Shown one piece after another: positions 1 through 7,007 of a DNA stretch of 33,249 nucleotides. The stretch is taken from NCBI RefSeq assembly GCF_003236305.1, contig NZ_POTX01000038.1, positions 1 to 33,249 of the forward strand, in the 5' to 3' direction. The stretch's first letter is position 1. Every line of letters starts with the position of its first letter. The notes under the pieces were generated by a model. It was not told where the DNA came from. It did no database searches and saw nothing but the letters and a program-made list of their open reading frames with translations. The stretch is from Micromonospora endophytica (lineage in GTDB: Bacteria; Actinomycetota; Actinomycetes; Mycobacteriales; Micromonosporaceae). The position numbers and the translations under genes are program-made.

Positions 1-44
1 CCGGCGCCCAGTTCCCGTCCCGCCGCGACCACCCGCCGCGCTGA
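1..44 (+). CDS. possible C-terminal end of an upstream gene
   Basis: Reading from base 3, an open frame of 13 codons ends at a TGA at 42-44 (last residues SRRDHPPR). It could be the tail of a gene entering from the left. It is too short to identify, and in sequence this GC-rich an open frame of this length is weak evidence. Confidence 0.2.
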   Translation, partial: GAQFPSRRDHPPR

Positions 45-103
45 CCACCGGGCTCCTGCCTCCCGCTCGGCCCAGGATCGCGGAAAGTGTCGTACCGGGT
101 ACC

Positions 104-115
104 CACAATGCATTC
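104..115 (+). promoter_or_regulatory. probable -10 box of a leaderless promoter
   Basis: CACAAT at 104-109 lies six bases before the ATG at 116, so transcription would start at or next to the start codon. No Shine-Dalgarno sequence is visible before this ATG, which fits a leaderless mRNA. A GGTACC-centred inverted repeat lies just upstream (around 92-104). No convincing -35 box is seen. Confidence 0.35.
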
Positions 116-529
116 ATGGCTGTCCCCGCCTTCTCTCCGCGAAACGCACCCCGGCGCTCGTTGCCTCTGCGTGAGGCGCGCACCAGGTTGAGTCAGCTCG
201 TCGCGATGGCGGAGCTGACCGACACCGTCACCGTGATCACCCGCGACGGCGATCCACGGCCGATCGCCGCGATCGTGCCGCCCGGCGCCGCCCGCACCGC
301 CGCCCAGGCCCGCGCTGACGCCGAGCGGCTCGCCGAGGTCACCGCCGGTTGGGCCCGGCGGCTCGACGCCCAACGGGAGCAGAGCGCCCGCCGGCACGCC
401 GCCGAGGTGCGTACGCTCACCGCGGCGTTGGCCGAGGTGTGGGCCGAGCTGGAGCGGCGCGCGGCACCTGCCGACGTTCCCGCGCTGGCCCGGCTGCGCG
501 CGGCCCACGCGCACCTGCTCGCCGACTGA
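116..529 (+). CDS. Phd/YefM-like N-terminus with helical C-terminal region
   Basis: This is a 137-residue soluble protein. Residues about 17-57 (LREARTRLSQLVAMAEL, then VTVITRDGDPRPIAAIVP) match the pattern of Phd/YefM antitoxins: a helix with an R-x-x-L-S-x-L-V core, then a strand pair ending in a Pro. In that family this domain dimerises and binds the operator of its own gene. The remaining 80 residues are Ala/Arg/Glu-rich and predicted helical, possibly coiled coil, and longer than a usual toxin-binding tail. No toxin gene lies downstream: the next gene is a solute-binding-fold protein. The start at 116 is supported by a -10-like box six bases upstream. The family assignment rests on pattern only. 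It may be an orphan regulator rather than half of a toxin-antitoxin pair. Confidence 0.6.
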   Translation: MAVPAFSPRNAPRRSLPLREARTRLSQLVAMAELTDTVTVITRDGDPRPIAAIVPPGAARTAAQARADAERLAEVTAGWARRLDAQREQSARRHAAEVRTLTAALAEVWAELERRAAPADVPALARLRAAHAHLLAD

Positions 530-610
530 CGTCACACTTGGGTAACTCTGGGTTATCGGCTCGTCGTGGTCCGCCACAATGGATGCTCGCGGCGGTGTGC
601 GGGGGTGACG

Positions 611-1729
611 ATGAGCGAGTTCAGCGAACCTGTCGCGGACCGGCCCGGCACAGGCGATGAGGGCTCGCCACGCGGTCGCCGGCTGCGACTGGTGGCACTG
701 CTTCTGTTGCTGGTGGTGCTTGTCGTCACGGTGATCCGGGTGATCGCCGCCGTCGGCCCGCCCACCCGGGAGCAGCTGCGGGAGCAGGCCGGGCTGGCCG
801 GCAAGCAGACCCTCTACATCGGAGTCAAGGACGACCAGCCCGGGGTCTCCCAGCAGCTGGAGAACGGCGCGTTCGAGGGCTTCGACATCGAGATCGCCTA
901 CATGATCGCCGAAGACCTCGGCTTCGACGCGCCGCGGGTGCGGTTCCTGGCCATCGAGAGTGAGGACCGTGCGCGCCGGCAGGCCCGGGACGTCGACGGC
1001 AGCTACGTCACCGTCGACCTGGTGGTCGCCTCGTACAGCATCACCAAGCAGCGTCAGGAGCAGGGCGTGGTCTTCTCCGCGCCGTATCTGGAGACCGAAC
1101 AGTCGGTGCTCACCCTGGCGTCGTACGAGGGGACGGTGACCAGCCTGCGTGACCTGGCGGACAAGCGGGTGTGCACGCTCGGGACGTCGACCGCCGAATC
1201 GGGCCTGGAGCAGCGGGTGCCGAGGGCATACGGCCGCAACCGGATCAGCGGGTGCATCCAGGAGCTGCACGACGGTGACGTCGACGCGGTGATCAGCGAC
1301 GCTGCGATCCTGGCCGGTTTCGTGGGCCCACGTCCGCCCGGCGAACTGCCGCCGAAGAACAAACTGGAACGCGTCAAGAAGCTGCGCCACTGGGACATCG
1401 GTGACGACCGCGCGGAACGGTACGGCGTCAACGCCGGCCCCAACCCGGCTTTGCGGGACCTGGTCAACCTCTCGCTCCAGGAGTCGGCGGAAGGCCCGGA
1501 CGGGGCCCGCTGGCGGGTTGCCTTCGACAGGTACCTGCGCTCCGAGCAGCAGTACAACAACCCGCAGCAGGTCGCGGTGGACCGGCAACCGCAGCCCGAG
1601 CCGGAGGACAGGGTGGAGGTGCGGCAGTGGCCGTGGGAGAGGTTCGCGCTGCCGTACCCGCACCGGTCACCACCGGCGTGGTCATCCGGCGTCGCTCGGG
1701 CGCGCGTCAGGCGCAGCAGTGGCTGCTGA
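611..1729 (+). CDS. membrane-anchored solute-binding-fold (PBP2) protein
   Basis: This 372-residue protein has a short charged N-terminus, one transmembrane helix (about 24-48, Leu/Val rich) and then a type 2 periplasmic binding domain (about 66-320). That domain contains FEGFDIEIAYMIAEDLG, a DLVVASYSIT stretch and FSAPYLETEQSVL, all typical of polar amino acid (family 3) binding proteins. It has no lipobox, so it is held by an uncleaved helix. Two cysteines (in KRVCTLGT and ISGCIQEL) could form a disulfide. The last ~40 residues are Pro/Arg-rich and overlap the next gene. The ATG at 611 follows GCGGGGGTGACG. No ABC permease or ATPase is nearby, so a sensory or accessory role like that of GlnH in the actinobacterial GlnH-GlnX-PknG system is more likely than classical import. 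That role is inference. Confidence 0.75.
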   Translation: MSEFSEPVADRPGTGDEGSPRGRRLRLVALLLLLVVLVVTVIRVIAAVGPPTREQLREQAGLAGKQTLYIGVKDDQPGVSQQLENGAFEGFDIEIAYMIAEDLGFDAPRVRFLAIESEDRARRQARDVDGSYVTVDLVVASYSITKQRQEQGVVFSAPYLETEQSVLTLASYEGTVTSLRDLADKRVCTLGTSTAESGLEQRVPRAYGRNRISGCIQELHDGDVDAVISDAAILAGFVGPRPPGELPPKNKLERVKKLRHWDIGDDRAERYGVNAGPNPALRDLVNLSLQESAEGPDGARWRVAFDRYLRSEQQYNNPQQVAVDRQPQPEPEDRVEVRQWPWERFALPYPHRSPPAWSSGVARARVRRSSGC

Positions 1730-2679
1730 CCCTGCTGCCGGCCTTCCCGGTGTTGCTGCTGGTGTTGCGGCTGTGGCGGCTGAGTCGGCAGGACATGTCG
1801 ACGATGCTGCTGCTGGTGCAGTACGTCAGCCCGTTGGGGCTGCTCAGTGCCCTGCTCATCGCCCTGGTCTGGGCGGTGCCGTTGGTGGTGCTGGTGCTCG
1901 CCGCGCTCGGCGAGCTGTTGCAGGCGAGCGCCCCGGACCGGTTCGACCCGGAGCGGTCGCTCGCGGCGTACGCCAGTTCCCGTACGCCGGACTGGGTGCT
2001 GGTGGTGGCCGGGGCACTGGCCGCCCTCACCTGGCAGTTGCGGTTCCTGCCGGCCCTGGTGATGGTGCTGGTGTGGCTGGTCGCCCTGCGCGCCCGCAAC
2101 CGCTTTCCGGACCGGCCCCGGGTGCTGGTCGCCACCGGCCTGGTCCTGCCGGTGGTGGTGGCTGCGGCCTGTTCAGCCTGGCTGGGCCCGGCCGTCGGGG
2201 CGGCGCTGCGGCACCGTGAGTTCGCCACCGCCGCGTTGCTGGCGCTGCCGCCCGCCGGTGCGCTGGTGCTGACCGGGCCGGTGCCGGCGCGGGCCGCCCC
2301 GGCGTTGATCCGCGCCCTCACCTACACGGCAGGTGCGCTGGTCCCGGTGCTGATGGGAGTGATCTTCCTGCGGGTGCCCCTGCTGCCTGCGGTGGCCGTG
2401 GTGGTCGGTGAACCGACGCCCCGGGAAGTGGTCCTGGGTGAGGCGGTGACGGTGACCGACAAGATGACGATCGTGCTGGCCCGCGCCGGCGAGATCCGCT
2501 TCCTGCCCAACGACGAGGTGCGGGGCCAGGCGCTCTGTCCCACCGCGGATCGGATGCCGGCCAGCCGGGTGACGGTGGCGGGCTGGCCGGTGGAGGAGAC
2601 CGCGCTGGACTGGATGATGCCCCGCCGGCCGGTCGGCGTGCCGGATCCGCGCTGCGCCGGTCTGCTGCCTATCCCTTGA
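1627..2679 (+). CDS. polytopic membrane protein of unknown function
   Basis: I do not recognise this 350-residue protein. It has hydrophobic segments at about 32-49, 60-97 (probably two), 122-153 (one or two), 166-188, 200-217 and 230-258. A ~90-residue soluble C-terminal region follows, with two cysteines (QALCPTAD and DPRCAGLL). The GTG start at 1627 is supported by GGAGG at 1615-1619, seven bases upstream, and lies inside the last 103 bases of the preceding solute-binding-fold gene. This means tight translational coupling. The pairing of a tethered binding domain with a multi-helix membrane protein suggests that the two proteins interact. The gene ends 11 bases into the convergent smpB. 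Confidence 0.65.
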   Translation: MAVGEVRAAVPAPVTTGVVIRRRSGARQAQQWLLTLLPAFPVLLLVLRLWRLSRQDMSTMLLLVQYVSPLGLLSALLIALVWAVPLVVLVLAALGELLQASAPDRFDPERSLAAYASSRTPDWVLVVAGALAALTWQLRFLPALVMVLVWLVALRARNRFPDRPRVLVATGLVLPVVVAAACSAWLGPAVGAALRHREFATAALLALPPAGALVLTGPVPARAAPALIRALTYTAGALVPVLMGVIFLRVPLLPAVAVVVGEPTPREVVLGEAVTVTDKMTIVLARAGEIRFLPNDEVRGQALCPTADRMPASRVTVAGWPVEETALDWMMPRRPVGVPDPRCAGLLPIP

Positions 2680-3181
2680 GCGACTGCCGTCCGGGGGCCG
2701 GCCGCCGGCCTTTGAGCCGGCGGCCCAGCTCGCGGGCGATCTCGCGGTCGGCGTCGCGGGCGGCGAGCACCTGCCGCTTGTCGTAGGACGTGCGGCCCTT
2801 GGCCAGGGCCAGCTCGACCTTTGCCCACCCGCCGGCGAAATACATCGACAGCGGCACCAGGGTGATCCCGCCCTCGCGGACACGCGCCAGGATCCGGTCG
2901 ATCTCCACTCGCCGGAGCAGCAGCTTGCGGGTCCGGCGGGGCGCGTGGTTGGTCCAGCTGCCGTAGCCGTACTCGGCGATGTGCAGGCCGTGCAGCAGGA
3001 TCTCGCCGTCGTGTTCCTGGGCGAAGGCGTCGACGAGCGAGACCCGGCCGTCGCGCAGCGACTTGACCTCGGTGCCGGCCAGCACGATGCCGGCCTCGTA
3101 GGTCTTGAGCACGGTGTAGTGGTGCCGGGCCTTGCGGTTCGACGCGACAAGCGTCCGGTCGGTGTTCCGGGCTCCGCTCAC
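2669..3181 (-). CDS. smpB: SsrA-binding protein SmpB
   Basis: SmpB binds the tRNA-like domain of tmRNA and brings it to stalled ribosomes for trans-translation. The 170-residue sequence shows the hallmarks: [22 protein letters not shown] at the N-terminus, GTEVKSLR, the GLHIAEY and SWTNHAP segment, and the basic C-terminal tail with GRTSYDKRQ...[10 protein letters not shown] that reaches the decoding centre. Its length is slightly above the usual 150-165. In many actinobacteria smpB follows ftsEX and prfB; here it stands alone between plus-strand genes. It overlaps the end of the convergent membrane protein gene by 11 bases. No ssrA gene was found in the window. Confidence 0.95.
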   Translation of the reverse strand: MSGARNTDRTLVASNRKARHHYTVLKTYEAGIVLAGTEVKSLRDGRVSLVDAFAQEHDGEILLHGLHIAEYGYGSWTNHAPRRTRKLLLRRVEIDRILARVREGGITLVPLSMYFAGGWAKVELALAKGRTSYDKRQVLAARDADREIARELGRRLKGRRPAPGRQSLKG

Positions 3182-3206
3182 CGGTGAAGGATATCCGTCG
3201 CCGGGC

Positions 3207-3251
3207 TTGAAATCCTATTTCCCCGGTAGGAATATGGGTTATCCTTCCCAT
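3207..3251 (+). promoter_or_regulatory. promoter with CCTA-N9-TAGG operator upstream of the yeiH-like pair
   Basis: TTGAAA (3207-3212) and GAATAT (3230-3235) are 17 bases apart and form a good sigma-70-type promoter. Between them lies the inverted repeat TCCTA (3213-3217) / TAGGA (3227-3231) with a 9-base spacer, placed to block RNA polymerase. A second inverted repeat, ATGGG (3234-3238) / CCCAT (3247-3251), spans the expected start site. CCTA-N9-TAGG followed by TATGGGT recurs at 6903-6929. Rrf2-type (CymR-like) regulators of sulfur genes bind related sequences, but the cognate regulator is not in this window. Confidence 0.55.
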
Positions 3252-3269
3252 CCCCCCGGAGGAACCCCC

Positions 3270-3413
3270 ATGAGCAATCCCGAAACGCCATCATCGGCCG
3301 GCGCGTCGCCACGCCGATTCACTCTCACCGAGGACTGGGCCGCCACGATCCTCGGCCTGGCACTGCTCATCCTGGTGCTGATCGGTGCGATTCCCGCCGG
3401 GCTGGTGCTCTGA
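3270..3413 (+). CDS. 47-residue single-span membrane peptide
   Basis: This is a short protein with a hydrophilic N-terminus (residues 1-27, ending FTLTEDWAA) and one transmembrane helix (about 28-47, ILGLALLILVLIGAIPAGLVL minus its ends). The ATG at 3270 follows GGAGGA at 3258-3263. Its TGA (3411-3413) overlaps the ATG of the YeiH-like transporter by one base, so the two are co-translated. Actinobacterial yeiH-type genes can be preceded by a tiny membrane ORF of this kind. I infer that it is a small subunit or stabiliser of the transporter; its function is unknown. Confidence 0.7.
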   Translation: MSNPETPSSAGASPRRFTLTEDWAATILGLALLILVLIGAIPAGLVL

Positions 3414-4597
3414 TGGCCACCGATGCCACCCGCCCCACGCCAGACGTCACCGCACCGGCCGAGCGGGCCCCAGCGGCCGACGGCGCTGCCGAACCGCCGG
3501 CCGGACCACCGCCGCGTCCGGCCGAGTTCTGGGTCTGGACCGGCGTGGGCCTGCTGGTGGTCCTGGTCCTGGCCGGGCTGACCCGCTACCTCGAGGAGAA
3601 CGTGCCCGACTGGGCGGCGGGCACGGCGGTGGCGGACATCGCCTCGGCGGTCGAGTACCCGGTCTATGCGATCCTGCTGGGCCTGCTCGGCAACCTCGTG
3701 GTGACCCTGACCGGGTTGCGGGACCGCATCGCCGCGGCCTTCCGCACCGAGTTCTTCATCAAGACCGGCCTGGTGCTGCTCGGTGCCTCGATCAACCTGG
3801 CCGTCATCGCCAGTGCCGCCGGACCGGCCATCGCGCAGGCGCTCCTGTTGATCAGCGGGGTTTTCCTCTTCACCTGGTGGCTGGCCGGGCGGTTCGGGCT
3901 TGACGACAAGCTACGTGCCCTGCTGGCCTCAGCGGTGTCGATCTGTGGGGTCAGCGCGGCCATCGCCGCCGCCGGAGCGGTCCGCGCCCGCCGGGAGCAA
4001 CTCGCCTACACGGCGAGCCTGGTGATCGTCTTCGCGCTGCCGTCGATCTTCCTGCTGCCCTGGCTCGCCGACCTGCTCGGCCTGGAGTCCGCGGTGGCCG
4101 GCGCCTGGATCGGCGGCAACATCGACACCACCGCTGCGGTCACCGCCGCCGGGGCACTGGCGGGTGAGGAGGCGTTGCAGATCGCCAGCATCGTCAAGGT
4201 GACCCAGAACGCGCTGATGGGCGTGGTCGCCGTGGCGCTCACCGCCTACTTCGCGCTGTACGTCGAACGGCAGGCCGGGGCGGCCCGGCCGGGGCTGGGC
4301 GAACTGTGGCGGCGTTTCCCGAAGTTCGTACTCGGTTTCGTGGCGGCCTCGGTGATCGCCACCTGGTACCTGAAGCTGGCCGGCGCGGACGGCAAGGCGA
4401 CCATCGCCATCGTCAACGACCTACGGGCCTGGTTCTTCATCCTGGCCTTCGTCAGCATCGGCCTGGAGGTCCGGGTGGCGGCGTTGCGGCAGGCGGGTTG
4501 GCGACCGGTGGCGGTCTTCGGCGCCGCCACCGTGTTCAACCTGGTCCTCGCGCTGGGACTGGCCTCGCTGTTGTTCGCCGGATTCGACGCGAGCTGA
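3413..4597 (+). CDS. YeiH/UPF0324-family putative sulfate exporter
   Basis: This 394-residue polytopic membrane protein starts with a ~42-residue Ala/Pro-rich cytosolic extension and then has about ten hydrophobic segments. Family features include YPVYAILLGLLGNL, FFIKTGLVLLGASINL, the SAVSICGVSAAIAAAGAVRARREQ segment, WIGGNIDTTAAVTAAGAL and KVTQNALMGVVA. The family is annotated as putative sulfate exporters and is often linked to sulfur metabolism, but the transported ion is not firmly established. The promoter shares a CCTA-N9-TAGG element with the SBP56/ssuD intergenic region, which supports a sulfur role here. The end of the gene is followed by an 18-bp hairpin shared with the convergent gene. 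Confidence 0.85.
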   Translation: MATDATRPTPDVTAPAERAPAADGAAEPPAGPPPRPAEFWVWTGVGLLVVLVLAGLTRYLEENVPDWAAGTAVADIASAVEYPVYAILLGLLGNLVVTLTGLRDRIAAAFRTEFFIKTGLVLLGASINLAVIASAAGPAIAQALLLISGVFLFTWWLAGRFGLDDKLRALLASAVSICGVSAAIAAAGAVRARREQLAYTASLVIVFALPSIFLLPWLADLLGLESAVAGAWIGGNIDTTAAVTAAGALAGEEALQIASIVKVTQNALMGVVAVALTAYFALYVERQAGAARPGLGELWRRFPKFVLGFVAASVIATWYLKLAGADGKATIAIVNDLRAWFFILAFVSIGLEVRVAALRQAGWRPVAVFGAATVFNLVLALGLASLLFAGFDAS

Positions 4598-4661
4598 CAC
4601 CGCACCGGCGACGGTTGGCGAGTCCGCAGGTGCTTGCCCGGTCCTGCCGCCGCCTCGCCGA

Positions 4662-4700
4662 CCGCTGCGGCCGGGGACCGACGGTTCCCGGCCGCAGCGG
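4662..4700. terminator. strong hairpin between convergent genes
   Basis: An 18-bp stem is formed by CCGCTGCGGCCGGGGACC (4662-4679) and 4683-4700, with a 3-base loop and a single G-U pair. It lies between the stops of the yeiH-like gene and the minus-strand membrane protein. There is no T-run, but the position and symmetry fit a bidirectional terminator. Confidence 0.6.
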
Positions 4701-4706
4701 AGCCCG

Positions 4707-5342
4707 TCAGGCGTGGATCAGGGTGACCAGTCCGGCAACCATCAGCACGGCGGCCCACAACCGGTCGACGTTGAACCAGGCCCGCCGCAGGACACCCAGC
4801 CCGAGCACCCGGTGCACGGTCAGGGCCAGTGCCAGCGCGGCGGCGAACATGGCGACCGTGTGCACGGCGGCGGCACCCAGCCCGGTCAGTGCGCCGACCG
4901 GTGCCCCGGCCGGGTGGGCCGCGTGCCCGGCGGTCGCCCCGGGCGGATCCACCAGCAGCACCGGCAGCAGCATCAACCCGGCACCGTGCGCCGAGGACAT
5001 CAGGAACGACCAGGCGGCCAGTTGTGCCGAGGACAGGCGCATGCCGGCCCAGCGGAAGTGCCGTGCCGACAGCAGTCGCCACAGCCCGAAGCCGACCAGC
5101 ACCAGCCCGCCGGCCACCGCGAGCGCGGTGCTGGTGGTGACCGACCTGGTCGCGACGACCAGGGCCGCCACCAGGCCGACCGAGGCCAGGTGGCCGGCCG
5201 CGATCGGCGGCAGCGACAACAGCAACGCCCGCTGGCTGCCCTCCTGAAGCCCGCGCGCGACCGCGAACAGCCAGCCCATCGCCGGGTTCACGCCGTGGAA
5301 CACGCCGAGCGCGACCAGTGCGGCCCAGCCGGCCACGGTCAC
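4707..5342 (-). CDS. six-helix membrane protein with HGVNPAMG motif (possible metal transporter)
   Basis: This 211-residue protein is almost entirely hydrophobic with about six helices. It begins near its N-terminus with GVFHGVNPAMGWLFAVARGL and has a second H-G pair (SSAHGAGLMLLPVLL). Further membrane-adjacent histidines occur in IAAGHLAS, AGHAAHP and AAAVHTVAM. The HGxNP-type motif and histidine placement recall NicO/NiCoT and TauE-like metal or small-anion transporters, but I cannot place it in a named family. The GTG at 5342 overlaps the stop of the SBP56 gene (GTGA), so it is co-translated with that protein. SBP56-type methanethiol oxidases need a metal (copper in characterised bacterial examples), so metal delivery is one reasonable guess and sulfur compound export another. 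Confidence 0.7.
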   Translation of the reverse strand: MTVAGWAALVALGVFHGVNPAMGWLFAVARGLQEGSQRALLLSLPPIAAGHLASVGLVAALVVATRSVTTSTALAVAGGLVLVGFGLWRLLSARHFRWAGMRLSSAQLAAWSFLMSSAHGAGLMLLPVLLVDPPGATAGHAAHPAGAPVGALTGLGAAAVHTVAMFAAALALALTVHRVLGLGVLRRAWFNVDRLWAAVLMVAGLVTLIHA

Positions 5343-6745
5343 GGAAAACAGTACGAGTCGGAGGATGCGTCGCCGCCCTGCAACCGGGTCTGGTGCACCC
5401 GCAGCCCACGGAACTGCTCGCCGTGCGGAAAGAACCGCAGGTCCGCAGTGAGGCCACCGGCCTGCGGATCGACGTCCAGCTTGGCCAGCCAGGCGCCGAC
5501 CCCGTCGGGATAGAACTGGTCGTCCCACGCACCGTAGAGCGAGTTGCTCACGTAGACCCGGCGGCCGTCGCGGCTGACCTCCACCATCTGCGGCCCGCCG
5601 GAGAGGGGCTGGTCGGGCGCGGCCGGATGGGGCGTACGGGCGACGATCCCGCCGAGGCGCACCGAACCGGTCTGCACCGGGTGGAACGGATCGCTGACGT
5701 CGTACTGGCGCAACTCGCCGGTGCCCCAACAGGAGACGTAGAGGAACCTGTCGTCCACCGACAGGTCGATGTCGGTGACCAGCGGCGGCACCGCGCCGAA
5801 GGGCTTGAGCAACTCCGGCAGCCGAGCCGGGTCTGCCGGCTCGGCAGGAATCTCGATCACCTTGGTGACCGCCCACCGGTCACCGTCGCGATGCCAGAGC
5901 CAGACCGAGGCGGAGAGGTCCTCGACGTTGATCACCACGCCGACGAAACCGTGGCTGCGGCGCGGATCGTGTGCCGGCCGCAACTCCAGCGGCATCTGGT
6001 ACTGGTCGCCGAGGTCGACCCGCTGCACGTGCCGACGGGTGGCCAGGTCCCAGAAGTGGATGGCGTGCCCGTACCTGCGGGCGAGCAGCAGTTCACCGAC
6101 GATGCCGTCCTCGATCATCGACGGTGTGCCCCACTCGCTTGTCACCAGCACGTCCTGGGTCAGGTGCCACCACACGTCGTACGCCAGGAACTGCGGTCCA
6201 CGGTCGGCCTCCCAGGCACCGCGTACCTCGAAGGTGGTGTGGTCCAGGATGGCGATCCCGCCCGGCCCCTCCGCACCGTCGGCGCCACCGAGCGCGGACA
6301 GGTAGATGCCGTCCGGGCCGCAGTGCACGGTGTGCGGCCGGGAGTAGCCGGCCCGCTTGGCGAGTTCCTCCGGGCCGATCACCTTCACCACCCGGGGTTG
6401 CCGGGGGTCGGGCCGGGTGTCCAGGACGTTGATGCGCGAGGAGCGCAGCCCGGGCACGATCAGGTAGCGGCGTTCGACGTGCGGGTGCGGCGCGGTCGGG
6501 CAGAGCGCGCTACTGCACGCGTTCCAGCCGAAGTGGTGCAGTTCGTCGCCGCGATGCGGCAGGTCGGTCCAGCCGACCACCTGGCCGTAGTCGGCAGAGT
6601 CCGGGTCGGTGTCGAGCACCACGATCGCGTCCGGGCGCCGTGCGCCACGGTCGAAGGCCGCCACATAGGCGAGTTTCTCCGGTGGGGCGTTGGCGGCGTC
6701 GCGGGGCGAGGGGTGGAAGGTGGGGTCGGGTGTCCAGCGGGTCAT
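5339..6745 (-). CDS. selenium-binding protein SBP56 / methanethiol oxidase family
   Basis: This 468-residue protein belongs to the SBP56 family, whose human and bacterial members oxidise methanethiol to formaldehyde, hydrogen sulfide and peroxide. Family features include DELHHFGWNACSSALCP with cysteines at 77 and 82 (the usual motif has CSSC, here CSSALC), a SRPHTVHCGPDGIYLSALG block around 136-153, LAYDVWWHLTQDVLVTSEWGTP and a C-terminal SLYGAWDDQFYPDG-like segment. The family folds as a beta-propeller. The ATG at 6745 is chosen because GGAGG lies just upstream at 6751-6755; an upstream in-frame extension lacks such support. It follows a 25-codon ORF by 14 bases and overlaps the next gene. 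Whether it acts on methanethiol in this organism is inferred from the family and the sulfur context. Confidence 0.88.
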   Translation of the reverse strand: MTRWTPDPTFHPSPRDAANAPPEKLAYVAAFDRGARRPDAIVVLDTDPDSADYGQVVGWTDLPHRGDELHHFGWNACSSALCPTAPHPHVERRYLIVPGLRSSRINVLDTRPDPRQPRVVKVIGPEELAKRAGYSRPHTVHCGPDGIYLSALGGADGAEGPGGIAILDHTTFEVRGAWEADRGPQFLAYDVWWHLTQDVLVTSEWGTPSMIEDGIVGELLLARRYGHAIHFWDLATRRHVQRVDLGDQYQMPLELRPAHDPRRSHGFVGVVINVEDLSASVWLWHRDGDRWAVTKVIEIPAEPADPARLPELLKPFGAVPPLVTDIDLSVDDRFLYVSCWGTGELRQYDVSDPFHPVQTGSVRLGGIVARTPHPAAPDQPLSGGPQMVEVSRDGRRVYVSNSLYGAWDDQFYPDGVGAWLAKLDVDPQAGGLTADLRFFPHGEQFRGLRVHQTRLQGGDASSDSYCFP

Positions 6746-6759
6746 CTGCACCTCCAGGG

Positions 6760-6837
6760 TCAAGGGGTGGGCACGCCGAGCCGGTCGAGCAGGCGGCGAC
6801 GCAGCACGCCGAAGGCCGGGTCGTCGGAGGTACGCAT
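6760..6837 (-). CDS. 25-residue ORF at the head of the SBP56 operon
   Basis: ATG at 6837 follows AGGAGACCCC, a good ribosome binding site. The peptide starts MRTSDDPA and ends FGVLRRRLLDRLGVPTP, with an amphipathic basic middle. The stop lies 14 bases before the SBP56 start. It could be a leader peptide that couples or attenuates translation, or a small functional protein. It has no cysteine, so it is not the usual cysteine-sensing leader. I know of no family for it. Confidence 0.5.
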   Translation of the reverse strand: MRTSDDPAFGVLRRRLLDRLGVPTP

Positions 6838-6900
6838 GGGGTCTCCTCGTGACAGGGCTGGGGAGCCGCACGGTCATCGATGTCCGGCCGGCGAGAGCAC

Positions 6901-6929
6901 AGCCTACTAACTCGATAGGTTTTATGGGT
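6901..6929. promoter_or_regulatory. CCTA-N9-TAGG element in the SBP56/ssuD divergent promoter region
   Basis: CCTA (6903-6906) and TAGG (6916-6919) are 9 bases apart, as at 3214-3230, and TATGGGT follows at 6923-6929 (at 3233-3239 in the other copy). This is the only AT-rich patch between the two divergent start codons. Possible -10 boxes are TTTTAT (6920-6925) for ssuD and, on the minus strand, TAGGCT (6906-6901) for the SBP56 unit. Neither has a good -35 box, so an activator may be needed. Confidence 0.5.
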
Positions 6930-6942
6930 AGGGTGTCCGGGT

Positions 6943-6972
6943 GGCCGCCCCACCTCTCAGGAGCGGGCGGCC
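6943..6972 (+). promoter_or_regulatory. hairpin in the ssuD 5' untranslated region
   Basis: GGCCGCCC (6943-6950) and GGGCGGCC (6965-6972) form a perfect 8-bp stem with a 14-base loop. It lies 35 bases before the ssuD start. It has no U-run, so it is more likely a leader structure than a terminator. Confidence 0.4.
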
Positions 6973-7007
6973 CGGAACAGCCCCGGCGACTCACGAAAGG
7001 TCGAGCC

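Noticed and set aside
5318..6910. A 530-codon open frame on the plus strand opposite the SBP56 gene
   Set aside because: It is antisense to a protein with clear family motifs and has no recognisable domain; such long shadow frames are common at this GC content.
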